This document shows, piece after piece, positions 50,540 through 61,500 of a stretch of DNA of 64,000 nucleotides. Location: the NCBI GenBank assembly GCA_022592435.1, contig JABYQS010000081.1, positions 62,001 to 126,000 on the forward strand. Reading direction: 5' to 3'. The position numbers were made by a program, and so were the translations under genes. How positions within the stretch are numbered: the stretch's first letter is position 1; each line of letters opens with the position of its first letter. A model generated the notes under the pieces. The model was not told the origin of the DNA. It saw nothing but the letters and a program-made list of their open reading frames with translations, and searched no databases. The DNA is from Cerioporus squamosus. Its lineage: Eukaryota; Basidiomycota; Agaricomycetes; Polyporales; Polyporaceae.

Positions 50540-51739
50540 ATGTCGAACTCACCCACCTACCCCCGCATCGCCATCATCGGCGGCGGCCCCGGCGGACTCG
50601 CCCTCCTTCTCACTCTCCTACGCCGCGGCGTTGCCGCCACGGTGTACGAGCGCGACACCGGCTTCAACGCGCGTGCGCACCTCGGCGGCATGCTCGATCT
50701 CGGCTGGGGCAGCGGTCAACGCGCCCTCCGCGAGAACGGCCTCGAGGAGGTCTTCAAGGCGAACTCGCGGCGCGAGGCCGAAGAGGCGAAGATCTGTGGC
50801 AAGGACGGCGTGCCCATCGTCCATCGCAAGGAGGACGACATCCCGGACGAGAAGGACTCGCGCCCCGAGATCGACCGGAGCGTCCTGCGGAAGATCATGC
50901 TCGACGCTGTGCATACAGAGAACATCAAGTGGGGGCATGCGCTCGCTTCCGTCCGCGCACTCGAGGGCGGCCAGCACGAACTCACTTTCGCGAACGGCTT
51001 CGTGACCGTCGCGGACCTCGTCGTGGGCGCGGACGGCGCGAACTCCCGCGTCCGCCCCCTCCTTTCCCCTGCCACTCCCATCTACCAGGACGTGACCGGG
51101 GCAGAGATCTCCCTCTCCCCCGAGGTCGCCGCCTCTCCCGACATGGCGGACGTCAGCGAGGCGGTCGGCAGCGGCAGCTGCTTCATGGGGCAGGACAACA
51201 AGGTGCTCGGCCTCCAGCGGAACGGCGACGGGCGCATCCGCGCGTACGCCTGGCACCGCAACCCCGACCCGTACTTCCCAGCGGAGCCCGCGGCGGCGCG
51301 GAAGGCGCTGCTCGAGATCTACAGCGACTGGGCGCCGTGGGTGCGCAAGTTCATCGAGCACTGCGACGACGCGGCGGTGTACCCGCGCACGCTCTACTGC
51401 CTCCCTGTCGGCCACCGCTGGGAACACAAGGCGGGGCTCACGCTCGTCGGCGATGCGGCGCACTTGATGAGCCCGTTCGCGGGCGCGGGGGCGAAACTTG
51501 CGATGATCGACGGCTTGGAGCTCGGCTTGGTCCTGGCGGAGGCGGTATCGAAGGGTGCGTCGGGCGAGGAGAGGGAGAGGGCCGTCGCTGTTTGGGAGGA
51601 GAAGATGTTTGAGAAGGCGGAGAAGTTTGCGACCTACAGCTCTAAGCACCTGAAGGCCTTCGTGAACCCCGGCGCGCCGGGCACGGCCGTCGAGGTCATT
51701 AAGGCGTTCATGGAGTCGGAGGTTAGGCGCGAGGCTTAG
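50540..51739 (+). CDS. FAD-dependent monooxygenase, TetX-like (FAD3)
   Basis: Single exon, 399 residues, MSNSPTYPRIAIIGGGPGG. Motifs are IAIIGGGPGGLALLLTLLRR, ATVYERD, DLGWGSGQRALRENGLEE, PEIDRSVLRKIMLDAV, LVVGADGANSRVRPLL and TLVGDAAHLMSPFAGAGAKL. The last differs from its paralogues by Lys where they have Asn (GAGANL), at a position that lies near the isoalloxazine in this family, so activity may differ. C terminus AFVNPGAPGTAVEVIKAFME. Next to FAD4 in tandem, 803 bp apart. Confidence 0.92.
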   Translation: MSNSPTYPRIAIIGGGPGGLALLLTLLRRGVAATVYERDTGFNARAHLGGMLDLGWGSGQRALRENGLEEVFKANSRREAEEAKICGKDGVPIVHRKEDDIPDEKDSRPEIDRSVLRKIMLDAVHTENIKWGHALASVRALEGGQHELTFANGFVTVADLVVGADGANSRVRPLLSPATPIYQDVTGAEISLSPEVAASPDMADVSEAVGSGSCFMGQDNKVLGLQRNGDGRIRAYAWHRNPDPYFPAEPAAARKALLEIYSDWAPWVRKFIEHCDDAAVYPRTLYCLPVGHRWEHKAGLTLVGDAAHLMSPFAGAGAKLAMIDGLELGLVLAEAVSKGASGEERERAVAVWEEKMFEKAEKFATYSSKHLKAFVNPGAPGTAVEVIKAFMESEVRREA

Positions 51740-52542
51740 ATCTTCGAGTCTGCTAGTAGCTCGTGGTGGGATGTTGCATTGGATGTGTTAGGACTTGGTC
51801 GCGGGACTGGCAGGTTCATGATCGTTATCTTCTCTGAGATCTTATCTTATCTTGTCGGGTAATGCACGGACTTGGGAGTCTTCGACAACTTGAACTCGTA
51901 AGTACAGTGTACACTCACCACTCCTCGGCATCAATCGGGACTTCATGATCATGCCAGCTCCACAAGTGAAACTTGGGTGAGAAAATTCGGTTAGTCTATG
52001 GGAGACAACGGTATCGAACTCTTTCTCTTACATTGATACAACTTACATTGTCTACCTAAGTACTATGGCGATGAGGGCCCTCCGCCGATCGAGGTGACGT
52101 TGCCTACTTGGCCAGCAACGCCTCGGACTCGGTGTGGGTTCGACTTTTCGTACGACTTTGTGTACGACTCGGAGTATACGCGCTGGAAGTAGTATCAACC
52201 TTGCGCTAGAACCCGTCAAGCTACTGCGCCCAGCCCATGTGTCTCGACTTTCGAACACCGTGCGACTGCGGGGCTCCACGGCGTCGTGCGCCGCCATGAC
52301 GCGGCCTTGCGGCGACACGGGAGACGACTCAACTCCTGGGTGCGTATCATTCCCCATCGCCAACATCCCGTCGTACGGATGGCATATAAGACGAGAATTC
52401 CGCGAGTATATGAAGACATCACATCCAGTGCTCCGACTTCATTCACTTCACCAGCTTGCATCTAGTACGTACTTGGTCGTTGCTACCTGGGTATCCAGTC
52501 TGATAATCTGTGTTCTGTAGAATTCGAGCACCTCCGACCAGA
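51740..52542. other. Spacer between tandem FAD3 and FAD4
   Basis: Contains the FAD4 promoter. No gene is seen. Confidence 0.5.
52384..52389 (+). promoter_or_regulatory. TATA box of FAD4
   Basis: GGCATATAAGACGAGA, about 157 bases before the ATG, nearly identical to the FAD1 promoter core. Confidence 0.6.
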
Positions 52543-53754
52543 ATGTCTACTGCGTCCAAAGCCTCGATGCCACGGATCGCCATCATTGGCGGTGGAATGG
52601 GCGGCCTCGTCGTCCTCTTGACCCTCCTCCGCCGCGGAATCCCAGCAACTGTCTATGAGCGTGACGCCGATCTGAATGTACGTGCGCACATGGGGAGTAC
52701 GCTCGACCTCGGGTGGGAGAGCGGACAACGAGCCCTGCGCGAGAATGGGCTCGAAGACGCCTTTAAGGCCCACTCCCGCGTCGAGGGAGAGGAGATGCGC
52801 ATCGGCGGCAAGGACGGCATCCCGCTCCTCCACCACACCCCGGAGGAGATTGTGGACGAGAAGCAAGCCCGCCCGGAGATCGACCGCAGCGCCTTGCGGA
52901 AGATCATGCTCGACGCGGTTCCTGCAGACGCTGTCAAGTGGGAACACATGCTCGTCTCCATCCGCCCCTTCGAGGACGGCACGCACCGTCACGAGCTCAC
53001 CTTCGCCAACGGCCTTGTAACTGTCGCCGACATCGTCGTGGGCGCTGACGGCGCGAACTCCCGCGTACGCCCGCTCGTCTCCTCCGCTACCCCGATCTCC
53101 CATGAGGTCACCGGCGTGGAGATCTCCATCACCCCAGAGGTCGCTGCGTCTCCTGAAATGTCCGACGTACGCGACGCCGTGGGCCAGGGCAGTTGTTTCC
53201 TCGGTCAGGACCGGAAGATTATGGCCTTGCAGCGGAACAGCGACGGGCGCATCCGCGCGTACGCATGGCACTACAATCCGGACCCGTACTTCTCTGGGGA
53301 GCCATCGGAGGTGAAGAAGGCGCTGCTGGAGATCTACAGTGACTGGGCGCCGTGGGTGCGCAAGTTCATTGGGCACTGCGACGACGCTGCGGTGTACCCT
53401 CGTGCGCTCTACTACCTCCCTGTCGGTCACCGGTGGGTGCACAAGGCCGGGGTCACCGTCATTGGCGACGCTGCACACCTCATGAGCCCTGCCGCGGGCG
53501 CAGGAGCGAACCTGGCCATGCTCGACGGACTCGAGCTCGGCCTGGCACTGGCGGAGGCGTTGTCGAAGGGTATGTCTGTGGAAGAGAGGGAGGCTGCCGT
53601 CGCTGTTGTGGAGGAGAGGATGTTCGCTCGGGCGGAGAAGTCAGCCGCTCTCAGCTACGGTAATCTTGAGGCTTTCATTGGCCCTGACGCTCCCCAGTCC
53701 GCTGTGAACAAGATGAAGGCCATGGTAGAGTCCGATGGTAGACGCGAGGCATAG
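52543..53754 (+). CDS. FAD-dependent monooxygenase, TetX-like (FAD4)
   Basis: Single exon, 403 residues from MSTASKASMPRIAIIGGGMG. Motifs are IAIIGGGMGGLVVLLTLLRR, ATVYERD, GWESGQRALRENGLEDAF, PEIDRSALRKIMLDAV, IVVGADGANSRVRPLV and TVIGDAAHLMSPAAGAGANL. C terminus FIGPDAPQSAVNKMKAM. An upstream in-frame triplet run to 52510 adds a leader without homology, so 52543 was chosen. By eye it is closest to FAD3 in the middle (WHYNPDPYF against WHRNPDPYF, and EIYSDWAPWVRKFI in both) and to FAD1 near the N terminus. Confidence 0.92.
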   Translation: MSTASKASMPRIAIIGGGMGGLVVLLTLLRRGIPATVYERDADLNVRAHMGSTLDLGWESGQRALRENGLEDAFKAHSRVEGEEMRIGGKDGIPLLHHTPEEIVDEKQARPEIDRSALRKIMLDAVPADAVKWEHMLVSIRPFEDGTHRHELTFANGLVTVADIVVGADGANSRVRPLVSSATPISHEVTGVEISITPEVAASPEMSDVRDAVGQGSCFLGQDRKIMALQRNSDGRIRAYAWHYNPDPYFSGEPSEVKKALLEIYSDWAPWVRKFIGHCDDAAVYPRALYYLPVGHRWVHKAGVTVIGDAAHLMSPAAGAGANLAMLDGLELGLALAEALSKGMSVEEREAAVAVVEERMFARAEKSAALSYGNLEAFIGPDAPQSAVNKMKAMVESDGRREA

Positions 53755-55029
53755 TACGAAGTACTTACTACCTCTTCCGACTCGTTCGAAAACCGTTTGC
53801 GATCAGAATCAGTTCCCCTTGCCATGATCCAGCTAGACGCCCAGACCAGAAAGAGTAGCTTAGTCGCCCGACCTCGTGTCGACGAACTCTCGTTTGCGAC
53901 CATCATTATGCATCCTCACATCTGCCAGTCGCTTCAATACCACAATAGCTCCCCTCTATCATTGGAAGGACTGTTTCTCTTGACTGCATTGGCTCTAAAA
54001 CCGACAATGCTGAAAGGAATCACAACTCACGATTGTACCAGGAGTTCTCCGACATCGCTGTGGTTTTCCCTTGTGTCACTGAACTTCAAACTGAAGCACT
54101 ATATGTCTTAAGTATCACGAGTATGATCTCTACCGTAAGCGAGCAGGCGTTTTTGAGGAATGAAGCCGGACGGCATGCTGTCGCTTGGTGCGCCGGGATT
54201 TTGTTTCTTTTCTTCACGGATGTCACTGAGTCGCAAGCGTTGTCTAGCCACGTTGTTCAAGTTGTACATGCGGACGAGAGTGACTTCTCGTGACAGATTG
54301 CTCTTAATGCGTTCCTGGACACCTAAGGCACCCTGTCAAAGTTTTTGGCGTGGTCGCGAGTACGTCACGGCTATCGAAGACTCAATCAGGTGACAGGTGC
54401 GAACGGACAACCCTGGTGTCACTTTACTCATTTCCCGGTCGGTATGTGCGTCCATTTAATACTCAAACATCTTGCCTGGCTCTAATGCCCCGCTAATCCC
54501 GATTGGCCAGGACTTCAAGCATACTATAAGCGACTCAATGGGGTGCACAGGCCTCGACACTGCACCTGTGACCACGGTTGCTACCACCTTACTGCTCAAC
54601 GGTACGGCATGAAGAAGGGACTAGTAATCTTGTTTGGACGCATGTGGGCGGCCGGGCGGCGAAGAGTGCAGCTCAAGCGGCTTCGAAAACCTTACACATC
54701 AGCAAGAATGCGTCAATGCCGGTCCGTGTCAGCTCGAGAGGACCAACTTAATGGGACGCAGGCTCCAGATGTCATCCTTGTTCGCGCGAACTTCTCGCTT
54801 CGTCTGGTCAGAAGGTATGGCTGGACGATAAGAGACATTGTCCGATCCCGGCCTTCCCGCGGTTTGCTCGGGTTTGCTCTCACAGGTGTGGTTTACATGA
54901 GAGACGCTTGCGTCTCGATCCCGCATTTCCGCCCGAGCAGGTCATACCACAGCACGTCATGCTATCAGGTCGCTAAGTATAACAACCTGGCTTCTGTTCT
55001 TCAGTTGCTCCATCCCAGTCCTGCACAAG
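53755..55029. other. Intergenic between FAD4 and P450-1
   Basis: Long plus-strand ORFs (for example 54543-55133) are random and overlap the P450 start. No gene is assigned. Confidence 0.45.
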
Positions 55030-57470
55030 ATGACTATTTCCACCATTGTTTTACTCGCCCTCGCTGCTATTCTCACCCTCTACATCGTTCGGGTCTCGCG
55101 CCGCAGGAACCTCAAGTTCCTGCACGGTCCTGATGCACCGTCGAGATGGCTCGGTGCGTGCCGTTCCCTTCGCATTCCTCCTGACGAATCCCGCTTTCTA
55201 ACACACCTCGACAGGCAATGAACACCAGCTATTCCAACAGTCGGAGACCGGCTCTCTCGACTTTCAGTGGATGCGTCAGTACGGTTCAACCTGGCGCACT
55301 CGTACTTACTTCGGGGTAAGCCACGTTCGTTGGTCCTGCCGTCGATCGCTGCTGACTCTCGTGCGTCGTTCTAGGCCGAACAAATCATGACTGCGGATCC
55401 GAAGGTATGTGTATGCTATAGCATTCTACGCATGTACATCAAACGCATCAAGTATCGTCCGTTAGGCTCTGCAGCACATTCTGCAGAAGTCGAGTTACAA
55501 TTATCCCAAGCGGATCGACATGAACACCCTCACGCTTCTGCAGCTCGGTCCCGGTATCTTGTGGGCGGAGGGTGAGTAGCACGGCTCATTTACTCGACCT
55601 GCGAGTGCTGACGGGGCCTACGGCAGGGTCCATGCATCAACGTCACCGCAAGGTCATGAACCCGGCGTTCAGCGCTCAACAGCTGCGGACCTTTATCCCG
55701 CTCTTCCAACGTACTGCTACCAAGGTAGGCGCAGTATGCGCACAGGAGAGGGATGCTGCTGACGCTACCGGCTAGTTAATCGAGAAATGGAAGGCGGAGG
55801 TCTCGGATGGACCAGACAGCGTCGTGGTTGTCAACAAATGGCTGGCTCGCGGCGCTCTTGATATCATCGGCCAAGGTATGAATACCCATCTAACTTCTCT
55901 GATCGGGTTACTTACCGGGAAGCAGCGGCATTCGACTACGACTTCGGGGCGCTCGATGACATGGAGAACCCGCTGGCGAAGGAGTACAGTACGATCATGT
56001 ACGCCTACGCCTTTTCTTCATTCCCAACGGGCACTCTGACTGGACTCATTATCCCCAAACAGCAATGACACACACCTCCATCCGACACCGTTGAGGATGC
56101 TGTACCGCGGCATCTGGCAGTACTTGCCGGAAGCCGCCCTAAAGCTGATCAAGTACACTCCCGTGCGGGTCTATCGCAGGTTGTCGAATTTGAACGAGAT
56201 GTTCAAGGACATCGGCAGGCCTCTGTATCACTCCAACGCTTCCGAAGGGTCCGCAGCGCGCGATGGCAAGCGCGACGTGATGAGTGTCCTAAGTGAGCTG
56301 AACCGCCTAAATCCGAGTCGCTAGTTCGCCAAAAGTACTGATGAATGAATGGCCCAGTCAAAGCGAACAATGCGGAGAACGCTCGCCTCCGCCTTGGCGA
56401 AGAGGAGGTCCTGGCTCAGATGCACCACTTGACCGCTGCGGGCCAGGAGACTACTTCGAGCACCCTCAGCTGGATGCTCTACGAGCTGTCGAAGCACCCT
56501 GAGTACCAGGTCCGCGTTCGCGAGGAGATCAGAGCTGTCCGAGCTTTGGTCGTCGAGCGTGGAGACGTCGCCTTTAACCCTGAGGATTTGGACAGCATGA
56601 AATACACGCTTGCTGCAATCAAGGTTCGTCAGCCGCTACTGAGGCACCGGCTCGAGTTGCAAACTGACGGAGAGGTGGCGCTGTGTAGGAGACTCTTCGC
56701 TTCCATCCCATTGCATATCATCTCTGGCGTTACGCTGCGAAGGACGATGTTATTCCGCTCTCGGACCCGGTGACTGGTGCCGACGGGACGGTCATCACCG
56801 AGATACCTGTCTCCTCCGGCCAGTCCATCGTCATCTCAATTTGCGGCTATAACAAGTGAGATCCATGCTCGTGACACTTGGAGGACTGACAGGGACAATC
56901 ATCTCGCAGGTTGCCGCATGTCTGGGGCGACGACGCGGACGAGTGGAATCCGGAGAGGTTTTTCCGACTCGACTCCGAGAAGCAAGTCAAAGTAGGCGTG
57001 TATGCGAACTTGTAAGTGCTTTTCTGTCTTGGTTCGATGGCGGCAAACTGACGACGTGACGTCCAGGATGTCGTTCTGTAAGTCGCGGGTAACAGGTCAT
57101 GGAAGCATAGGCTGCAATTCTAACGAATGATTCCTTCAGCTGCCGGAGTGCGCGGCTGTATTGGGTAAGTGCCCTTTTCTGTTTCAGAGTACGGTACTCG
57201 GGCGCATACTGAAGGTGTGTCTGTCCAGATGGCGCTTTGCGTGAGTACTCGTCATCCGCACCGCTATATGTCGCGACTAACCACAACTACAGCCTTTACC
57301 AACTTCAAGCGGTCGCCGCAGAGCTGCTCGAGACCTTTCAATTTTCGCAGCCGGATGGCCAGCCTCATATCAAGCGCGCACCTGCTGCTGTGATGCTTCC
57401 TATAATCGAGGGAAAAGAAGAGCTGGGTCCTGCCATGCCGCTTCGTGTATCTTTAGTGCCGACGGAGTGA
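55030..57470 (+). CDS. Cytochrome P450 monooxygenase (P450-1)
   Basis: An ER-anchored heme monooxygenase. The ATG at 55030 begins a membrane anchor (TISTIVLLALAAILTLYIVR) then RRRNLKFLHGPDAPS. More than ten exons read on: ALQHILQKSSYNYPKR, MHQRHRKVMNPAFSAQQLR, AFDYDFGALDD, YHSNASEGSAARDGKRDVMS; I-helix HLTAAGQETTSSTLSW (AGxET); K-helix ETLRFHP (ExxR); LPHVWGDDADEWNPERFF (PERF); and the heme loop SFSAGVRGCIG (FxxGxRxCxG) split by introns near 57070-57165. The C terminus is EELGPAMPLRVSLVPTE. Intact. It is a close paralogue of the gene at the right edge. The exact CYP family cannot be assigned without a search. Confidence 0.9.
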
Positions 57471-57678
57471 GACCGGGTTTGACGCAGGGAGACACTAATT
57501 ACAAAGGAACGATAAATGGCTCATCATCCCCTCAAGTTGTACTGTGTATAAAGACCTATCCCTCACGTTTATCTTAAACGTCTGCCTAGGGGAGACTAAT
57601 CCCTCACGAAGAACGGTGGGTGCAGGGACTTAGGGCTTAGCAAAACATACTTGTGGCTTGTGGTATGGCCGATCTTAT

Positions 57679-57752
57679 GGCCGACTAGCTCAGTTGGTTA
57701 GAGCGTGGTGCTAATAACGCCAAGGTCGTCGGTTCGATCCCGGCGTTGGCCA
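57679..57752 (+). tRNA. tRNA-Ile (anticodon AAT), second copy
   Basis: Identical over all 74 bases to the copy at 10891-10964, on the opposite strand. The cloverleaf is complete and there is no intron. Confidence 0.97.
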
Positions 57753-57768
57753 TACGGGTCAAGATGTG

Positions 57769-57775
57769 TTTTTTT
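57769..57775 (+). terminator. RNA polymerase III terminator of tRNA-Ile copy 2
   Basis: Seven T residues, 17 bases after the tRNA end. Confidence 0.75.
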
Positions 57776-58095
57776 GCGAATATCTTCGCGCAGCAAGCAC
57801 CAAGACAGGCTACCAATCGACGACATCCGCCCGCCGCGGTTGTTCAGCGAGTGGTCGACCAAAGCCAGTGCGCGAGTAGGATGCCAGTACAAGGACTTCA
57901 AAGATGCAAACGTCGACATTGCCAGTTTAAGTATACTTAACACCATCACTAGTAGCAGTTGAACGTTCAACCGTCGCTGCTCTGAGTCGTGGTTGCGCCT
58001 GGACAAGAGAAGAGCATCACTCGGATTGATTTAAGCGTACGCACAACTCCGCACAACTACGAGTCTCATCGCATTGCAGTAGCAGATAACAAACG

Positions 58096-60870
58096 TCAGT
58101 AGTCACTGATATCGACACTAGACCCAGTGGTCGAAGAGACGGACGAATCGTCACTGGACTCCGAATCAGCGACCCCAAAGACATCTTCATCAAGGATCCT
58201 GCCACGGAGTACAAACTGGTTCGGCCATTTGTCCTCCAGCGTCTGCGCGTTATCGGGCAGTTGATACCTGTCCAGCACCTCGGCGAGATAACCATGGTGT
58301 GACAAGAAACCCGGGACTGCGCAAGGTTCCGACTCGGAGGCCGAGTCATTAGGCTCGGTGCCTGCTCCCTCTCCCGAAGCTGCATCATTGCGATCTGAAC
58401 GGGCTTGAGATGCGGCTGGAGTCGGAGCTCGAAGGGAGCGTCTCGGGTTTGCGACCGCCTGTTGGACAGGCAAGCTGACGACGGTCGGCATGAGCGGCCG
58501 CAAAGCCTCGAGCCTGGGGTCGACGATCGCATACAGCTTCTCCATCTTGTTGAAGTGCAGCTGCCGATATGACTGGTAACAGCCGGCGTGGAAATCGTTT
58601 AGGACAGCCTGGAGAACCGGGTTGTTCCTGACCTCGAACGGCGGAACGGCAGACCGCAATTGAGCTAGCTTCGTTTCGCCTCCGACCTTGACGCCACATG
58701 TCACCGACGCGCTCTCGAACGTGCTTGTGACGAGATCTTTCAACGTTGTCGTGGTCGTTGTATGATACTTGAGGACAAGATAGCGGAACGCGTGGATGAA
58801 AGACTCGAGATCGTCAGAGAGCCGCTGCGGCTTCATGGGATACTGGAGCGAGAGCGCGGATCGGAACCGCCAAGTGCCCTAAGGATAATGTGAGCATCTT
58901 GGTTGTGTCAGCGAGGTAGGCAACACGCACAGTGCGATTAGGTTCGGTGGGCCCCGAAGCAAGTTCCCATTGAAAACGACAAAGATCCCAATCGATCAAG
59001 ATGCCGCTCCGGGTGACGGGGTCGATGAGAATGTTCCCCACGCTAATGTCCCGATGAAGCACTTTAACCTTCGTCCAGGCGTCGTGGTGAGCTGCAAGAG
59101 AATGCGTGTGATTTGTTTTAGGACACTCTGGAAGAACGAAGATTGACTCACCAATGATGGCATCATAGAAGACGAGTGCAAGCTCCTTGAAGTTCTTGAA
59201 GTCCTCCAACGGTAGGCCGATCTCTTGCATGGCAATCCGATAGTGGATCCGGGGAACAGGCAGCGCCTTCATATGCTTGAGGAGTCGTTGTGCCAGCGTC
59301 TGCTGAGCTCTGAGGCCGCCGACGTCTCCGCCGCAAATGAGTGTGGCGACGTTCGCAACGCCGCAACTATTCAGGCGCTCATGCACGAGATGTTCTGGGC
59401 GCGAGCGACCGGGCACAAACGGCCTCCAGTAGTCCTTGAGGAAGCACAGACGGCCGGTCGCGAGGTCGTAGGCCACGTAACCCCTCGTGCACCGACCAAC
59501 TAGTGAATCGGTGACGAAATGAGGCTTGCCGACCAGAAACGCCCGTTCTTTGGGTACATCAAGTGGCCAAGGAGACGATTTGGAGGTGGGTGATGGGGTT
59601 CCAGTTCCCGGCGACTGGTTGTGTGCGGGGGTACATCCCGACGACTGGTCGGACCGAGAGGCAGGGTCCATAGGGAGCCCTTCGTCTGGAGGCGCGGTCA
59701 TCGGGATGATGCGCAGCTTGTAGATGGGCACGCCCTTCGCAGTCGCCGCCTTCACGTACTTCTGGATGGCTTCTGGCACTCTCGAGTCGTTCGCCATTTG
59801 TTTGAACGGCTCTGCCTCCTCCGCGTCGACCCGCGTCGCAGTAGGATCGTACCCGAGCTGTTCGTCTTTCATGTGCGCCACCTTCCACAGGAAGTCGTGC
59901 AGTGGCGAGTCGGTGGTGGTCCAATTGAAGTCTTCAGAGACGACGGCCCCACCCCGGTCGAAGAAGCAGAGACGCGCCATACGCCTGCAGACGTAGATTG
60001 CGTAGCAGAAGAGGCGATGTTGGTGGTTAAGGACGTTCAGCACGTACTCAGCAAATTGATACAGGGCGACCTCTCCCTCGATGGACCCTCGAACAAACTT
60101 CTTGGCCTCTGGCGTCTCGGGCTGGCCTTCGGGCGGGTCAACCCCCTCTGCATCAGCCGAGAGTTCCTGCCCATCTGCTGCGTCCGCTGTATTATTCGCC
60201 TGTTCCTCGTCTCGCGCCTGACCATGGTCGCCCGACGGCGCAGTTGGGTCGCTAGCACTGAGGGGACGATCGTCGACCGCTCCCGGGCGGGGAGGCTGCT
60301 GAGAGGGCTTGGCAGTGGAGGATGGTTTCTTCTCCGGCGTGGGGTCACGGAATAAGAATGCAGCCTTATTCGGGTTGCGCTTGACCTCCACCGGGATCGC
60401 CACCCAGTGGTAGTTGCGAGTGCCAACCCTGCCACGGGCCTTCAGTTCCTCGGGGCTGATCTTCAAGCTGTTCTTGAGTCGCTGATCGGTGAGCTGTGTA
60501 GCTTCGCGAGCTTCGGGGGTGTCCCAGTAAATGCCTGCGTTGTTGACCGTCCGAGTGGGCTTCTCTGCGCCCGTCTCTGGGTGCTCCGCTGCTCGGTGAG
60601 TGGAGGTATCTAGGAAGACGAGAGGCGCGCTACCGCATGCAACAAATACAGAGTTGGCGGTCTCGTTCTAGAACGTATGAGCACGATAGCACAGTATTCA
60701 AGGGAAGTCGAACGCACCAGAAGCGGAAGCCAGTCTCCTTCGACCTTCCAGTTCGTCAAGTTACTGCAATCCACCTGCTTGAACTTCTTCCGTTCCTCGG
60801 TCGTCGGCGCATCTCCGGGCACACGTTTCATGAACGAGTCGATAGGCAATTCGCGGAAGCAAGGATTCAT
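58096..60870 (-). CDS. FunK1-type fungal protein kinase (FunK1-2)
   Basis: A paralogue of the gene at 36040-39431 over almost its whole length: ELPIDSFMKRVPGDAPTTEE, RKKFKQVDCSN, FVTDSLVGRCTRGYVAYDLA, RLCFLKDYWRPFVPGRSRPE, KVLHRDISVGNILIDPVTR, GILIDWDLCRF, QRLSDDLESFIHAFRYLVLK and CYQSYRQLHFNKM. Stop at 58096. The first ATG in frame is at 60870 (MNPCFRELP), which lacks the roughly 95 N-terminal residues of FunK1-1. Only 60 bp upstream of this ATG sits a hAT-type element, and the frame is open up to the insertion point. The present 5' end may therefore be a truncated or re-started gene. The conserved kinase part looks intact. Confidence 0.87.
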
Positions 60871-60938
60871 GGCGGAAGAACAAGTGGAAGAAGCGGAAGA
60901 ACAAGAAGCCACGTCGAAAGTGGTTGGTCTGTGTTCGA

Positions 60939-61500
60939 TAGGGCACGGGGAAATAGGCGACCGAATTTTACATCGGCTATTTTACCCAGGTAAATGACAT
61001 GTAATTTACAGGTCAAATAGGGTGGGCCGAAACCCGAGGTGTAAAATTGGGTCAAATAGGCCGTCACAAACACGACTCAGGTAGGCCCCGATAGGTCATA
61101 TGAGGGGCTTCATAATACTCGCAAAGTCCCTCACAGTATATCCTGTTGTGGGTGCTTTGAGAGGGCGCAAGACTTCCTCTCTGAATTCGACGCTGGGTTG
61201 AGTGAGGTTGTTGAGTGAGGCTTGTGAGCGGGCGTCTGAGACATGTCTGACTGCTGCACCTTCCCGAGACTTTCTCTTCCACACCCAACCCACTCCAGCT
61301 GCAGCCAATTGCTTAGAAGAAGGATTTCTGACGCTTCAGGAGCCGTCAGAGAGTCCTTGGACTGGCGTAAGGCGAGACGGTCTGGATCATAAGCGCCCGG
61401 CTAATTTACCGTATTTTACCTCGGTAAATTTCGGCCTCGAGGGCTGCCAGGGTAAATTTACCGGTCAAGTAGGCCTCGAGACCTATTTCCCCGTGCCCTA
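60939..61500. mobile_element. Non-autonomous hAT-type DNA transposon (562 bp)
   Basis: Perfect 19-bp terminal inverted repeats, TAGGGCACGGGGAAATAGG at 60939-60957 and its reverse complement at 61482-61500. They are flanked by an exact 8-bp target duplication GTGTTCGA (60931-60938 and 61501-61508). An 8-bp duplication and a TAGGG-type terminus are typical of hAT elements. Subterminal GGTAAAT/ATTTACC motifs recur on both sides. There is no transposase, so mobility would need enzyme from elsewhere. The undamaged duplication implies a young insertion. Confidence 0.93.

Noticed and set aside
50618..51649. 343-codon minus-strand ORF opposite FAD3, and similar ones opposite FAD1, FAD2 and FAD4
   Set aside because: Antisense of a codon-biased flavoprotein gene. 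The translations are Arg/His/Val-rich without a domain, and the sense strand is clearly the gene.
54543..55133. 196-codon plus-strand ORF before and overlapping the P450-1 start
   Set aside because: Arg/Ser-rich with no domain, and it overlaps the P450 anchor in another frame.
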